Shown here in pieces: positions 24,712-36,426 of a DNA stretch of 64,000 bases (its first letter is position 1; each line of letters opens with the position of its first letter). The stretch is from Punica granatum (Eukaryota; Streptophyta; Magnoliopsida; Myrtales; Lythraceae): assembly GCF_007655135.1 (NCBI RefSeq), contig NC_045128.1, positions 16,508,230-16,572,229 on the forward strand, in the 5' to 3' direction. The notes under the pieces were generated by a model. That model was given only the letters and a program-made list of their open reading frames with translations. It was not told the DNA's origin and searched no databases. Both the position numbers and the translations under genes were made by a program.

Positions 24712-25268
24712 ACACTTAGAGGGTTCGGGCTCATTCCCGCTTGCTTTGTTTGCTTGTTTATTTATCGTTTTTCGCAATTTTCAGCTTATCTACTTTACGC
24801 ACCTTTATTTCTCGCATGCACATTGTATATCATACTAGCTTCAGGTACCTACGGGTCGCGTCCCACGACCGATTTTAGGAAACACAGGTTAGATAGGGGT
24901 TCCGAGTAAGGGTACGTCGCACGGTTGGACCGTCGATTAGGCCCCCAAAGATCCCCGCTCGATTTCAAGGAATTGACACCCTTGAGTTGAGAGCCCCCAT
25001 CCTTACGTAGCACGGTCCCTGTAGTACTAAAACCATGCATTCTACAGGAGCTCCATGAAAACCTCCAACTCGACTTCAGCAATTGTCCTTTGAGTCGGCC
25101 TGCGTGCCATTTGAGTCTTTTCCTATTTCGAGAGAGATGTACGATGTATACTATTCATTAAGCCGTGGGCATTTTATCTTCTGCATGCATGCATCATCCA
25201 ATTTCAAAATTAGGGTGTCATTTGTATTAACTAGTCTTAAGTCGATCTTCCTTTCATCTTGGTAAGGG

Positions 25269-26789
25269 ATGTCACGCCCGGTCTCCTGCCCACGCCTCGA
25301 CAGAGTCATACCGCCACTCGAGGAGATTGCCCGCATATGGAGGACGCTGCGCCCGGTCGACCGCCACTATATCGCTGCGTTCGTAGGGGATATCCCTTCG
25401 CTGGCTACCCGGCACGTTGATTGGAATTTCCTCGAAGCCGCCATCGCATTCTGGAACCCAAGTCACGCCGTCTTCGACATACACGGTACTGAGCTCACGC
25501 CAACCATCGAGGAGTACCGAACACTCATCGGTCGAACCGCAGTTGTCCACAGCATTGTAGAACCCAATTTCCACACCGCCCGACCAACCCTAGTCTCACG
25601 CCTACTCGGGGTTCCTACGACTCGTTTGAATGCTGAATTCGCATACTCCGGCAGCACAGAGATTGCAATCGAGAAACTCCACTTTTTTATTGAGTCCCGA
25701 GCGCATAAGGTCCAGGGGGATTTTCTTCGAAAGGATTTATGTCATGTTGTTTTAGTACTAATTTTCGAGACCCTCTTATTCCCTCGCTCGCATGGTCTCA
25801 TCGACGCGGCCTTGGCCAGCGTTGTCCTCCAAGTGGTCGGAGGGCACGGTTACGAGGTAGCCCTTGTAGCTGAGACCATTCGGTCCCTCGACCGTGTTTT
25901 GAGAACACGCGACCGAAGAATAAGAGGATCCCCCATCCTTTTACAAATTTGGTTTCAAAGTTACGCAAACCCCTTCGGTCTAGTGCGCCCGATTATGTAT
26001 TTTAATGGTTCGGAGTCAATTATTTCTCGATTGCTACCCCTCCTGCGTGTGGAAGAACGCAAGGTCTTTGAGTGGATCAAAATTTTTCGTGAAATAGCAC
26101 CTAGGGGCTTCAAGTGGCGTGCCGCGTGGATGCCACCCAGACCCATGGCCCTTAGATGTCCTGATTTTTATGGAGTCCCACTCATGAGTCATGCGGGGTC
26201 CACCACTTATTTTCCGGCGAGAGTAGTGAGGCAGCTCGGTGGCTTACAGACGGTCCTCGAGGATACGGCGCGAACTAGATTTGAATATACTTGGCGGGAG
26301 GATCCAACACCTGCAGATCGCCAAAGTAACGTCTAACAGGTCCTGGATGCGTGGGAAACTGTGATTACTGAGCGTCCATACTTCTCCGAGCATCCGACCC
26401 TTGATGAGCGGGATTTCCAAGCTACAGAAGAATACATCATTCGCTTCTACCGATGGGGTCCAGCAGCACACGAGGATCTCGTCAACTCTCCGCGAGTTGA
26501 AGATGGCGGGTCACCCGTCGCAACTCCCACTCCGTATATGGCCATCCAAGCCGAACTCACTCATCTCAGAGCAGAAAGAGATCGTCTTCGTCGGGAAGTC
26601 GCAGAGAAGGACGAGCAGCTTGTTGATCAGCGCCAACTACAGAGAGAGCTCGCCCAGACCTGTGCCGAGCTACAGAGGCGCGATCAGGAATTGGTGCGAG
26701 CGAACGTCGCTTTGGAGAGGTCCAGGAAAAGGGCTCGCGGGGTCCATATACACCCTAGGATAGACACCTCCGTCGAGCCCTCGAACTAG
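25269..26789 (+). pseudogene. Ogre ORF1 (plant-mobile-domain-like), one in-frame stop
   Basis: This is the extra ORF that Ogre elements carry between the primer site and gag; its role is unknown. From the ATG at 25269 it reads 355 codons, then TAA at 26334-26336, then continues in the same frame to 26789, so the original product was about 506 residues. Residues about 25-330 contain WNFLEAAIAFWNPSHAVFDI, TPTIEEYRTLIGR and KWRAAWMP stretches resembling the plant mobile domain / DUF7745 group (from memory). After the stop, about residues 415-480 are a charged coiled coil (ELTHLRAERDRLRREVAEKD). R1 retains only the two ends of this ORF. The single stop may be a C-to-T change. Coding is otherwise open, so decay is recent or weak. 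Confidence 0.75.
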
Positions 26790-27069
26790 GGCTTTCCCTA
26801 GCGATGGTCGCTTGCTCCCGGGCGCGGTGGAAAATCGACTTAGGACTATCTTTTCAAAATTTGTATTGCACTTTGAACTATTCGGAGTTAATACAAATGA
26901 CAGCATTAGTTTTCAAAATTCATGCATCTCATGCATTCCCTTTCTTATTCATTACTTTGCATGTTTATTTTAAAAAGAATATTCTTGCATCGAAACTCAC
27001 ACACTTATGGAATCTAGGTATTAACAACTGGCGGTGCCCCACCGGTATCCCACACGCTTCCAATTAAGA
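26790..27069 (+). other. Spacer between ORF1 and gag
   Basis: Non-coding. R1 keeps a homologous stretch near 13750-13870. Confidence 0.6.
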
Positions 27070-30000
27070 ATGGCAGAGGAAAATCAACTCGCTGTCTTCG
27101 AAGGGAATACACCACCGACGTCGGTTCATTCTCCACAGCCCAGGATGAACGCGCCACCACCACTTACCACTGTAGGCGCGCCACTAGCACATCCTGGGAC
27201 TCCCTCGGCCCATCCTCCACAACCGATTTCATCAAGCATGTCACTACCGCCAGGATACGCACCACCACCACCTGGGCACTCGCCGCCACCACCGATGCAC
27301 GTGCCGTCGTCGGCGACTCAAGCACCACCGCTTGCCCATGATCCTACTCGCATGGCCACGCTCGAGGGCAACGTCACAAATCTTCAAAACACGGTTGACC
27401 TAATGGCCGCTAATATGGCCGAGATGATGGCCTTGCTCAGAGGGCCAAATCGAGCGTCTTCGAGCTCCACCCTGCCTCTCCCACGTGGGCCAACTATCGA
27501 CTCCACTCCTTGGGTCCCGCCAACCCATGCATCAGAGGGCGACATAGCGGCCGCCCCCGCGCCGACAATTATCCCAATGCCTGCTCCTCATCCGAAGCAC
27601 GCGCCGGCAATTCACCCGGTCGACTCCGGCCATCCTCAGTCCACCATTCCAGCAGTTGTCTCACTTCCGCCCATGACAATTCCCGTGCCGGATCCCGTTA
27701 TGTTCGCACTACCTCCTGTGTCCGCGCCAGTTCCAACTACCGTTTATACTGCTCCCCCGCCGATGGGCTTTCCAGTATCGAGCGCTCCTGTTCTTGCTCA
27801 CACAACTGAGCATTTCCCTTACCAAGCTCCACAACCCCATATCAGCCTCCCCTACCAAGCTCCACCTCCCATAAATGTTACTTTCTCTGAACCGGGCACG
27901 CCGACTCAAGCGGCCCCCAGAGCTCCACCCACAAATTTCTTTCCCGAAACGGAGACCGAACAAGAGAGGAGAATGAAAAAGATGAAATAGACTATCAGGG
28001 CCCTCCAAGCTAGTGATCCGCGACATAGCACTAGTTATCTAGATTCGACTCTCTTCCCGGGGATGCAGCTACCCGCGAAAGTCAAGGTACCCGATTTTCA
28101 GAAGTACGATGGAACTAAAGACCCGCGACACCACCTCCGTCACTACAACGGAAAGATGCTTCAATACTGGGACTACGAACAGTTCGTCATCGCGACTTTC
28201 CAAGAGAGCCTGTCAGGACCGGCTCTTAATTGGTTCATATCTCTCCGAGCGGAGGACATCCCCTCCTGGACCGAACTGGCCAAGAAGTTTGTTGAGCAGT
28301 ATCAGTATAACATGGAGACGCCCCCGTCCTTCCTCGAGTTGAGCACGATGGAAATGGCAGAGGCGCAGAAGTTTGAGGATTACGCCACGAATTGGAGTTC
28401 GGAAGCAACAAAACATTTCCCTCCAATTTGCGAAGCGCAGCAAATCCAAATGTTTCATGGGACTCTCAAGGGGGTTTACTACTCTCACCTCATAGGTCAC
28501 AAGTCTACTTTCTCGGAGATGATTATGGCCGGGAAGAAGGTAGACTTGGGCATCAAACTCGGAAGGTTAGAGGGCTCGACAAAGAAAGGGGAAGGAGAGT
28601 CCTCGAGGAGGACTGCCTCAATAGCCACCCCCACTGGCGGCAGAAGGAGTAAGGAGGCATCGGTCAATGCCATCAATACGGGCCACAACGCGCCGCAACA
28701 GTACTCGGTGAGCTTCATGCCCGCACCATCTACCACCCCCGCGTATGCTCCACCGCCTTCGACCGATCCGTCTCAGCATCCCGCTCAACCGGTTTATTAT
28801 TCGGCTCCACCGACAGCATTTTCATCGGCCCCGCAATAAGTCGTCCATCATTACGCTCCCGCTCCTCCTCAGACCCCGCAGTACAGGCCTTCGGCGTCGA
28901 GAACTCCTCGGCCGACGTAACAGGCCCCAGCCCTACAGGGTCAACAAGGCGGTGCAATGCAAGCTCGGCAGCGCATACAGTTCACACCCCTGCCTACCCC
29001 GCTCTCCCACATATACAGGCAACTGTTAGCCGGTGACATGATCCGACCAACGGTTCCCGGTCCCAGTTTCGTTCCGGCAAACCAAGATCAGAGACTACAC
29101 TGCGAGTACCACTCAGGTGCTCCCGGTCACACCACCGACAACTGTTGGAAATTACGGGAGGAGGTCCAGAAGCTGATCGATGCCAAAAAGATCTCGTTCA
29201 ATGCCATTAGGCCTCCGAATGTGCTAGCCAATCCTCTCTCTGATCACGAGTCGAGCTCGGGGCCCACCAAAAATATGATCAGTGTTTGCACCATGAGAGA
29301 GGACGAGAGCCAACAGGAGGGCCCTACTCCATTTGTAATCGAGTATGTCCCCGCGGAAGCCACCGTAGGGTTCATAGGGTTTAGTGCCGCGCCTGCCCCG
29401 TTCAAAATAGAAGTCCCCGCTCGAGAGCCGTACCAGGACAGTAAGGTCCCTTGGACTTACGAAGGAAGTGTCGGGAACCTTGAGCAACAGTTCAGTGTCA
29501 TGGGCGTGACACGCTCGGGCCGGGTGTACACGAACCCGGAGATCGTAGGTAAGGGTAAGGCTCCCGCTGCATCCGGAGCTACTCTGGAAGCCCCACCTAT
29601 CCCGCAGAAGAAGGTAACCGAAGAAGAAGCCGAGGCTTTCATGAAAGTGATCAAGGCGAGCGAGTACAAGGTAGTAGAACAAATGGGTAAGTCTCCAGCT
29701 CATATTTCACTACTCGCTCTCCTCTTGAGTTCGGAGCCACACCGAGAAGCTCTCCTACGAGTCCTTACTGCAGCACAGATTCCTAAGGAGACGGCCCCAG
29801 ATCAGATTGAAGAGACTGTTAGCTTGATTTTCTCCGATGCCATCTCATTTTCAGATGACGAGCTCCCGTCCGAAGGATGGGCACACTCACGAGCGTTGCA
29901 CATCGTCTGCAAGTGCAACAATTTCGTTATTGGCCGGGTCATGATCGACAACGGCTCCGCCCTCAATGTTTGCCCGGTGTCCACGCTGAAGCAAATGAAT

Positions 30001-30838
30001 GTGGACCTCAACCACGTCTGTCTGAGCAAAACCGCGGTTCGAGCCTTTAACGGCTCACGAAGGGAAGTGAATGGGGAAATTGACCTCTTGATCGATGTCG
30101 GCCCGTGCTCATTCAGCGTCACATTTCAGGTCCTTGACATCCCGAATGCTTTTAGCCTGCTCCTTGGGAGACCCTGGATCCACTCAGCTGGAGCCGTTCC
30201 CTCGTCCCTGCACTAAAGGATCAAGTTCATCGCTGATGGTCGACTCATTACAGTCAAGGGTGAAGAGGACTACGCCATCTACAAGGAAACGGCTGTGCCC
30301 TATATTAGCATCGGAGACGACGAGAACCTCCCATTCCATTCATTCGAGACCATCTCCGTCATTCGGGACTATGGAGAGGTCCGTCCATCTTGTGCTGACC
30401 GCATGGTCGGGAAGGTCCTTCTGCGTCACAACTACGTTCCCGGTGCCGGGCTTGGAGCACAAGGGCAGGGGATCAATTGCCCCATCGAGATTGAAGAGTA
30501 CAAGAACAAGAGGGGACTCGGTTTTCGCCCTTCCTGCCACGAGATTATTGAGGCCCGTAGGGGCAAACACCTCCACCGTCTCGCCGCGTTTTACGGGAAA
30601 GTCAACAGGGGCATCCCAGTTCTCCCACTCTCTCATTTTTTTCCTTCACCGCCGCACATCGTCGGAGGTACTCTTGACGGCCCCTCCTCAGTTTCAGGTC
30701 GGAGCCTGTCGATCCGCTAGCCATATGCGCCGTCACCGAGGAGACTCCTTTAGGGGTCCATATCCGCCTTGCACAGGAGAATAAGGAGCTCAACAACTAG
30801 ACCTCAGTCCCGTGCTACTCGGCTGTGATCGCCGATGT
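27070..30838 (+). pseudogene. Y gag-protease, degenerate
   Basis: Encodes the capsid protein and aspartic protease of the retroelement. The start is the ATG at 27070 (MAEENQLAVFEGN). A long Pro-rich region is followed by a heptad-like stretch (LEGNVTNLQNTVDLMAANM). The gag core (about 28060-28500) has KVPDFQKYDGTKDPRHHLRHY and ALNWFISLRAEDIPSWTELA. A short zinc-knuckle-like CEYHSGAPGHTTDNC follows near 29100. The protease motif IDNGSALNVCP lies near 29944. A G-patch-like segment (YVPGAGLGAQGQGI) lies near 30430-30475. One frame runs 27070-30720 but is broken by TAG 27988, TAA 28837, TAA 28918 and TAA 30214. A frameshift near 30640-30710 moves the tail (AICAVTEETPLGVHIRLAQE) to another frame, where TAG 30798 follows. 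It ends at a probable splice donor. Confidence 0.85.
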
Positions 30839-31045
30839 GTAAGGCTGTCTATGTGTTTGATGTTTCCCCGCGTGTCGGCATAGCCATAAGCCACATGACG
30901 GAAGAGGGATTTTGTTATGGCTTCATGCTTACACCATTAATAAAATCTCTGCACGCATTTTTTGAATTTCCGCGTCTACTTTCTCCTTTCTTTCACTTAT
31001 CTCGCAACGCTCTAAATTTCTAAGACTACTCGTTTAAATTGCCAG
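30839..31045 (+). other. Probable Ogre-type intron between protease and RT
   Basis: GTAAGG at 30839 and TTGCCAG ending at 31045 would splice GATGT to GCTCCAC. This keeps the frame (ADV then LHSNP) and removes the stop directly after ADV. Ogre elements are known for a spliced intron at this position. The intron is 207 bp. Splicing itself is not shown by the sequence. Confidence 0.6.
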
Positions 31046-34000
31046 GCTCCACTCGAATCCAAATCATCGACACGTCGATTCGAACTCATCCGAGGAACAC
31101 CTCAAAGAGTCCCGACCCATATACTTCGGGGAAGGGCTCGACGAAGATGGTCGAGTGCCCGAGATAGAGGAGAGTTTGCGCCACCTTGAGAACCGTCGAT
31201 TCACTTCAGTTGAGCCGACAGAAGAGTTCAACGTGGGTACCGAAGAAGAGCCTCACACCTTGAAAATCGGGACGGGTCTCGACCCCATACAACGAGCCCG
31301 GATGATCGATTTCCTCAAGGAGTACCGAAAAGTCTTTGCTTGGTCTTATGCCGACATGCCAGGTTTGGATCCCTCAATAGTTAAGCACTTCCTTCCGCTC
31401 GATACAGAGAGGTTTCCACCTAAACGGCAGCATTTACGGCGTCAGCGAGCCGGCCTTCTCCTCCGCATTAAAGAAGAGGTCATCAAGCAAATCAACGCGG
31501 GCTTCCTGGAAGTTTGTAATTACTCTGAGTGGGTGGCGAACATTGTGCCTGTGGAGAAGAAAGATGGAAAAGTCAGAGTTTGCGTCGACTATAGGGACCT
31601 CAACAAGGCCAGCCCAAGGATAACTTCCCCCTGCCTCACATTGACGTCTTAGTTGACAACACAGCACGCCATACATTGTTCTCCTTCATGGATGGCTTCT
31701 TCGGATACAACCAGATTCGGATGGCCGATGAGAACAAGATCAAGACGACGTTCATTACAATGTGGGGCACTTTCTGTTATCGAGTCATGCCTTTCGGCCT
31801 CAAAAATGCCGGGGCAACATACCAAAGGGCTATGGTCACGCTATTCCACGACATGATGCACAAAGAAATCGAGGTCTACGTCGACGACATGATTGCTAAA
31901 TCAAAAGAAGGAGAGGATCATCTCGTTAATCTAAAACGCCTCTTCGACCGACTCAAGAAGTACAAGCTTCGACTTAACCCGACAAAGTGTACATTCGGCG
32001 CCAAGTCAGGGAAACTGCTAGGTTTCGTGGTCAGCGAACGAGGCATCGAGGTTGATCCCGACAAGGTGAAGGCAATAAGAGAGCTACCTCCACCATCGAC
32101 AGTTCGTGAAGTACGAGGCTTATTGGGACGGCTGAACTACATTGCGCGTTTCATTGCAAACCTGACAGACAAATGTCAACCACTCTTCCGCTTGCTTCGC
32201 AAAAATGCAGCGATTAAGTGGGACGGAAAATGTCAGAAGGCCTTTGACACTATCAAGGCATACTTGGTTCAACCCCCGGTATTGGTCCCGCCTACTCCAG
32301 ATCGACCTCTTATTCTTTATCTGACAGTGCGCCGGCAATCCCTAGGATGCATGTTAGGGCAGGAAGACGAGTCCACGCACGCAGAACATGCCATTTACTA
32401 TTTAAGCAAGAAGTTCACAGAAGGGGAGTCCAACTACTCGGAGATTGAGAAGCTGTGCTGCGCGCTGGTGTGGGTCATGCAGCGGCTCCGGCAGTACACT
32501 CTCTATCATACTATTCGCTTATTGTCAAAAGCGGATCCCCTGAAGTACTTGCTCGATAGTCCATTTTCCATGAAGAATAATTCAAAGTGGCGATGTCAGC
32601 TGACGGAATACGACATTGAATACGTGCCCCGCACGTTGATCAAGGGGCAGGTAATTGCGGATCACTTAGCGGAGTTCCCAATTGAAGACGATACGCCGAT
32701 CAACTCTGACTTTCCGGACGAAGGGATTCTCCAAGTGGACAGTGAGGAGAACAAATTCGCATGGAGGATGTATTTCGACGGCGCAGTAAATTCCACTGGG
32801 TCCGGCATTGGCGCAGTGCTAATATCCCCCGACGGACACTACTATCCGGTTGTAGCAAAGGTTGATTTCCCCTGCACTAATAACGTGGCCGAATACGAAG
32901 CGTGCATCCTCGGCCTGCAGGCGGCGATCGACTTCAAGGTGAAGGAACTAGAAGTGTTTGATGATTCCATGCTTACAATTTTCCAAACGTTGGGGCAATG
33001 GAAGACGAAGGACGCAAAGCTAGTGCCATATCACGAGTATCTCGAGGAGTTAGCGGAGAACTTCGAGAAAATCTCATTCACATACACACCGCGCATCAAG
33101 AACCAATTCGCATATGCACTTGCGACGCTCGCATCCATGGTGAGCATCACGAAAGATAATCTCATTGAACCACTCGAAATCGAGATTGCCAAGGGCCCTG
33201 CTCACTGCGACGCAATCGAGGCAACTGACGAACAACCGTGGTATGAAGACATCAAACATTTTCTGCAAACCGGCCAATACCCGACCTTCGCCAACCGGCG
33301 CGACAGAAAAACACTTCGACAACTCGCAGCACATTGCTTCCTGAGTGGAGAGGTTCTTTATCGCCGTTCCTTCGATGCCACACTACTCCGGTGTGTCGAT
33401 GAAATTGAGACACAACGCCTTATGGGAGAGATACACGAGGGAAGTTGCGGACCTCACATGAGCGGGCTCATGCTTGCTAAGAAACTTATGCGTTTGGGTT
33501 ACTTCTGATCCACCAAAGAGGTCGACTGCGCCAAACACGTCAGACACTGCCACTTGTGCCAAGTCTACGCCGACCAGATCAAAGCACCCCCCAATGAGCT
33601 ACATCCAATGGCGGCCCCGTGGCCCTTTTCAATGTGGGGCATAGATGTGATCGGCCCTATTAATCCCAAAGCATCCAACGGACACCTTTTCATTTTGGTG
33701 GCAATCGACTACTTCACCAAGTGGATCGAGACCATAACGCTTGCTTCGGTCACCGCAAAGGCCGTGGCACGCTTCCTCAAGTGCAACATCATCGCCCGAT
33801 ACGGAGTCCCCGCGACAATCATCACTGACAACGCTAAGAACTTGAACAACAAGATCATCGATGAGCTTTGCGAGCAATTCAAAGTGCAGCATCGTAACTG
33901 CACACCGTACCGTCCCCAAATGAACGGTGCGGTGGAAGCTGCGAACAAGAACATCAAGAAGATCATCGAGAAAATGACGGTGACTTATAAGGATTGGCAC

Positions 34001-34486
34001 GAGATGCTCCCTTTTGCTCTCTTAGCATACCGAACATCTATCCGCACTTCAACCGTGGCAACTCCGTACTCTCTGGTCTACGGCATGGAAGCAGTCCTCC
34101 CAATCAAAGTGGAGATTCCTTCCATGAGGGTCCTTGCCGAGTCCGAGCTCGAAAAAGCAGAATGGGCGAAGCAACGCTACGAACAGCTCAATCTTATCGA
34201 CGAAAAGCGGCTAAGAGCGCTATGCCACGGCCAATGCTACCAACAAAGAATGACCCGAGCGTTCAATGCAAGAGTCCGCCACCGCGAGTTCAACCCTGGT
34301 GACCTTGTCCTGCGAAAGGTTATTCACATTACACCTGACTCTCGGGGCAAGTTCGCATACAAGTACGACGGACCCTTTGTCGTCAGGGAAACCTTCTCTG
34401 GAGGAGCAATTATCCTCAGTGACATGGATGGGACCGAAAATGCACTCCCAGTCAACGCTAACGCCCTCAAGAAGTACTATCCCTGA
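31046..34486 (+). pseudogene. Y polymerase: RT, RNaseH, second RNaseH, integrase
   Basis: The N-terminal link reads YFGEGLDEDGRVPEIEES. RT has PVEKKDGKVRVCVDYRDLNK, then a one-base deletion near 31615, FGLKNAGATYQRAM and the YVDD active site (about 31877-31888). The first RNaseH (LYLTVRRQSLGCMLGQED) lacks the usual DAS aspartate, as in other Tat elements. The second, archaeal-type RNaseH has MYFDGAVNSTGSGIG, NNVAEYEACILGL and DDSML, but the last catalytic Asp is Tyr (NQFAYALATLA, 33113-33115). Integrase has an HHCC-type zinc region (HEGSCGPHMSG ... HVRHCHLC) split by TGA 33506-33508, where Trp is expected. It then has the DDE core: WGIDVIGP, TDNAKN and AVEAANKN. Translation ends at TGA 34484-34486. 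Two disabling lesions plus the active-site change make it inactive. Confidence 0.9.
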
Positions 34487-35548
34487 TAGCCTTCTTCGTC
34501 ATTCTGCAGCCTCTTTATGTACCCGCAGGCTGCAAGCCTCATTTCAGACCTTTGTCTTCTTCTGTATTCTTCAGACCCCATGCTCATACCGCCTCAGCGC
34601 ATCCTATCATCAGCACTTGTACTCTTTCCATCTAAGATCACCTTTGAGAGAAAAGAATAAATTTCCCGTTAGGTCGAAAACCTCCTCGAGGCGACCTAGG
34701 CAAAAGTTAGGGAACGAGGGGCATGGCTTAAAATCCCGCAAAGGGGAGCCGTGGCAAAAGGAGAGCATAAATCATATCCTTGCTAGGTTGAAAACCCACA
34801 AAGGGCGGTCTAGACAAAAGTTAGAGGAATCGAAAGATGCGATTGGACCCTATCTTGGGCGGTCGTAGTAAAAGGAGAGCATTCATGAGAGAAAAGTCAA
34901 AATAAAATACCCCGTCAGGTCGTCACGCGTTTTGCGGCCTGGGCAAAAATTAGGGGAAATTGTCGGTTCGACCACGAAAGAACAGCAGCACCCCGCGTGA
35001 AGCTACAACTAGTAGTGGTTCGGCAGTTCTCAACGCAAACAAAATCTCCTCGACTCTCAAGGCTTGAGACGCGCCTCGAAATGAGGTCGAATCGTCGTAT
35101 CCTTGATTTGGAGGATCCTAAAGACCCTTCTCTTTACCTTTATTCAAAGTTCTGTGGGCCATGCCCTCATTTTGCGAAAGGCCTTTCTTTTGGTCAAACA
35201 TGAATTCGGGACACGGCCACCCCTCAAATGGCCACCAATTTCATATCCCCGAAGCATCATTACATAGATTTCCTTTGCACATCGTAATTCTACCAGTTTT
35301 ACGCGACTGACAACGGCCGTTAGCTGCCATCCTCCTATGCAGGTACGGGCATGTGGATCTTAAGAGGCGTCTCCCCCTTGACGGACTCATGTCTGCCTCA
35401 TACGACAAGATCGCAATCTCAAACTCGAGCGAAAGGCCCTCAAGGAGGCACCTGGCACCATCATCTGACAAATCCGTCAGCATCAACGGGCCCGAGTCAA
35501 CTCTCTCGCGTTCTCGGGCCATCCTCGATGACTGAATCATTTTACTGC
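34487..35548 (+). other. Post-integrase spacer with degenerate repeats
   Basis: Untranslated 3' region. Phrases such as GACCTAGGCAAAAGTTAGGG and GGCAAAAGGAGAGCAT recur about every 100-120 bp from 34690 to 34960. They also occur in R1 (15930-16000), so this repeat block is shared by both elements. Confidence 0.6.
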
Positions 35549-36292
35549 TTTGGGTTTGGACACCCACCTCTATTGCTTTGGGTTTGGACACCCACATTTA
35601 CTGCTTTGGGTTTGGACACCCACCTTTTACTGCTTTGGGTTTGGACACCCACATTTACTGCTTTGGATTTGGACACCCACCTTTTACTGCTTTGGGTTTG
35701 GACACCCACCTTTACTGCTTTGGGTACAAACGCCCACCTTTACTGCTTTGGGTTTGGACACCCACCTTTTACTGCTTTGGGTTTGGACACCCACATTTTA
35801 CCGTTTTGGGTTTGGACACCCATCTTTTATTGCTTTGGGTTTGGACACCCACCTTTTACTGCTTTGGGTTTGGACATCCACCTTTTACTGCTTTGGGTTT
35901 GGACACCCACATTTATTGCTTTGGGTTTGGACACCCACCTTTACTGCTTTGGGTTTGGACACCCACATTTACTGCTTTGGGTTTGGACACCCACCTTTAC
36001 TGCTTTGGGTACAAACGCCCACCTTTACCGCTTTGGGTTTGGACACCCACCATTTACCGCTTTGGGTTTGGACACCCACCATTTACCGCTTTGGGTTTGG
36101 ACACCCACCATTTACCGCTTTGGGTTTGGACACCCACATTTTACCGCTTTGGGTTTGGACACCTACCTTTTACCGCTTTTGGTTTGGACACCCACCTTTT
36201 ACCGCTTTGGGTTTGGACACCCACCTTTTACTTTCTTTGGGCCCGTAAACCCATCTTTACTGCTTTCAAGGCCATAAGCCCACCTTTATTGC
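35549..36292 (+). repeat. 28-29-bp tandem array, about 26 units
   Basis: The unit is TTTGGGTTTGGACACCCACC plus TTTTACTGC with small length variants (28 or 29 bp). About 24 clear units are followed by two degenerate ones. A variant, GGGTACAAACGCCC, occurs twice, at about units 7 and 17, which suggests duplication of a block of about ten units. Units after the second variant mostly end CCGC rather than CTGC. The unit has no stop in any forward frame, so three long overlapping reading frames exist that are not genes. Its place between integrase and the polypurine tract is the known hypervariable region of Ogre elements. Confidence 0.95.
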
Positions 36293-36407
36293 TTTTCGAT
36301 CCATAAAATACCTTTTCACTGCTTTCAGGTACATGCTTTCAGGACGGTCGTCGAGATCAGACGGGGTGCTTCTTATGGTCTTTGGCTGCATCCTCTATCC
36401 GAGCAAA

Positions 36408-36426
36408 CAACCAAAGAGGGGCAAGC
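36408..36426 (+). other. Polypurine tract of Y
   Basis: AACCAAAGAGGGGCAAGC lies directly before the 3' LTR start at 36427, as needed for plus-strand priming. Confidence 0.65.

Noticed and set aside
35549..36292. CRISPR-like direct repeats
   Set aside because: The units are contiguous with no unique spacers, and the DNA is plant nuclear.
35351..36306. Three overlapping open frames of 230-308 codons (repeated ALGLDTH/LLLWVWTPTF-type peptides)
   Set aside because: They are the three translations of a 28-29-bp tandem repeat without stops. No start context or domain supports a protein.
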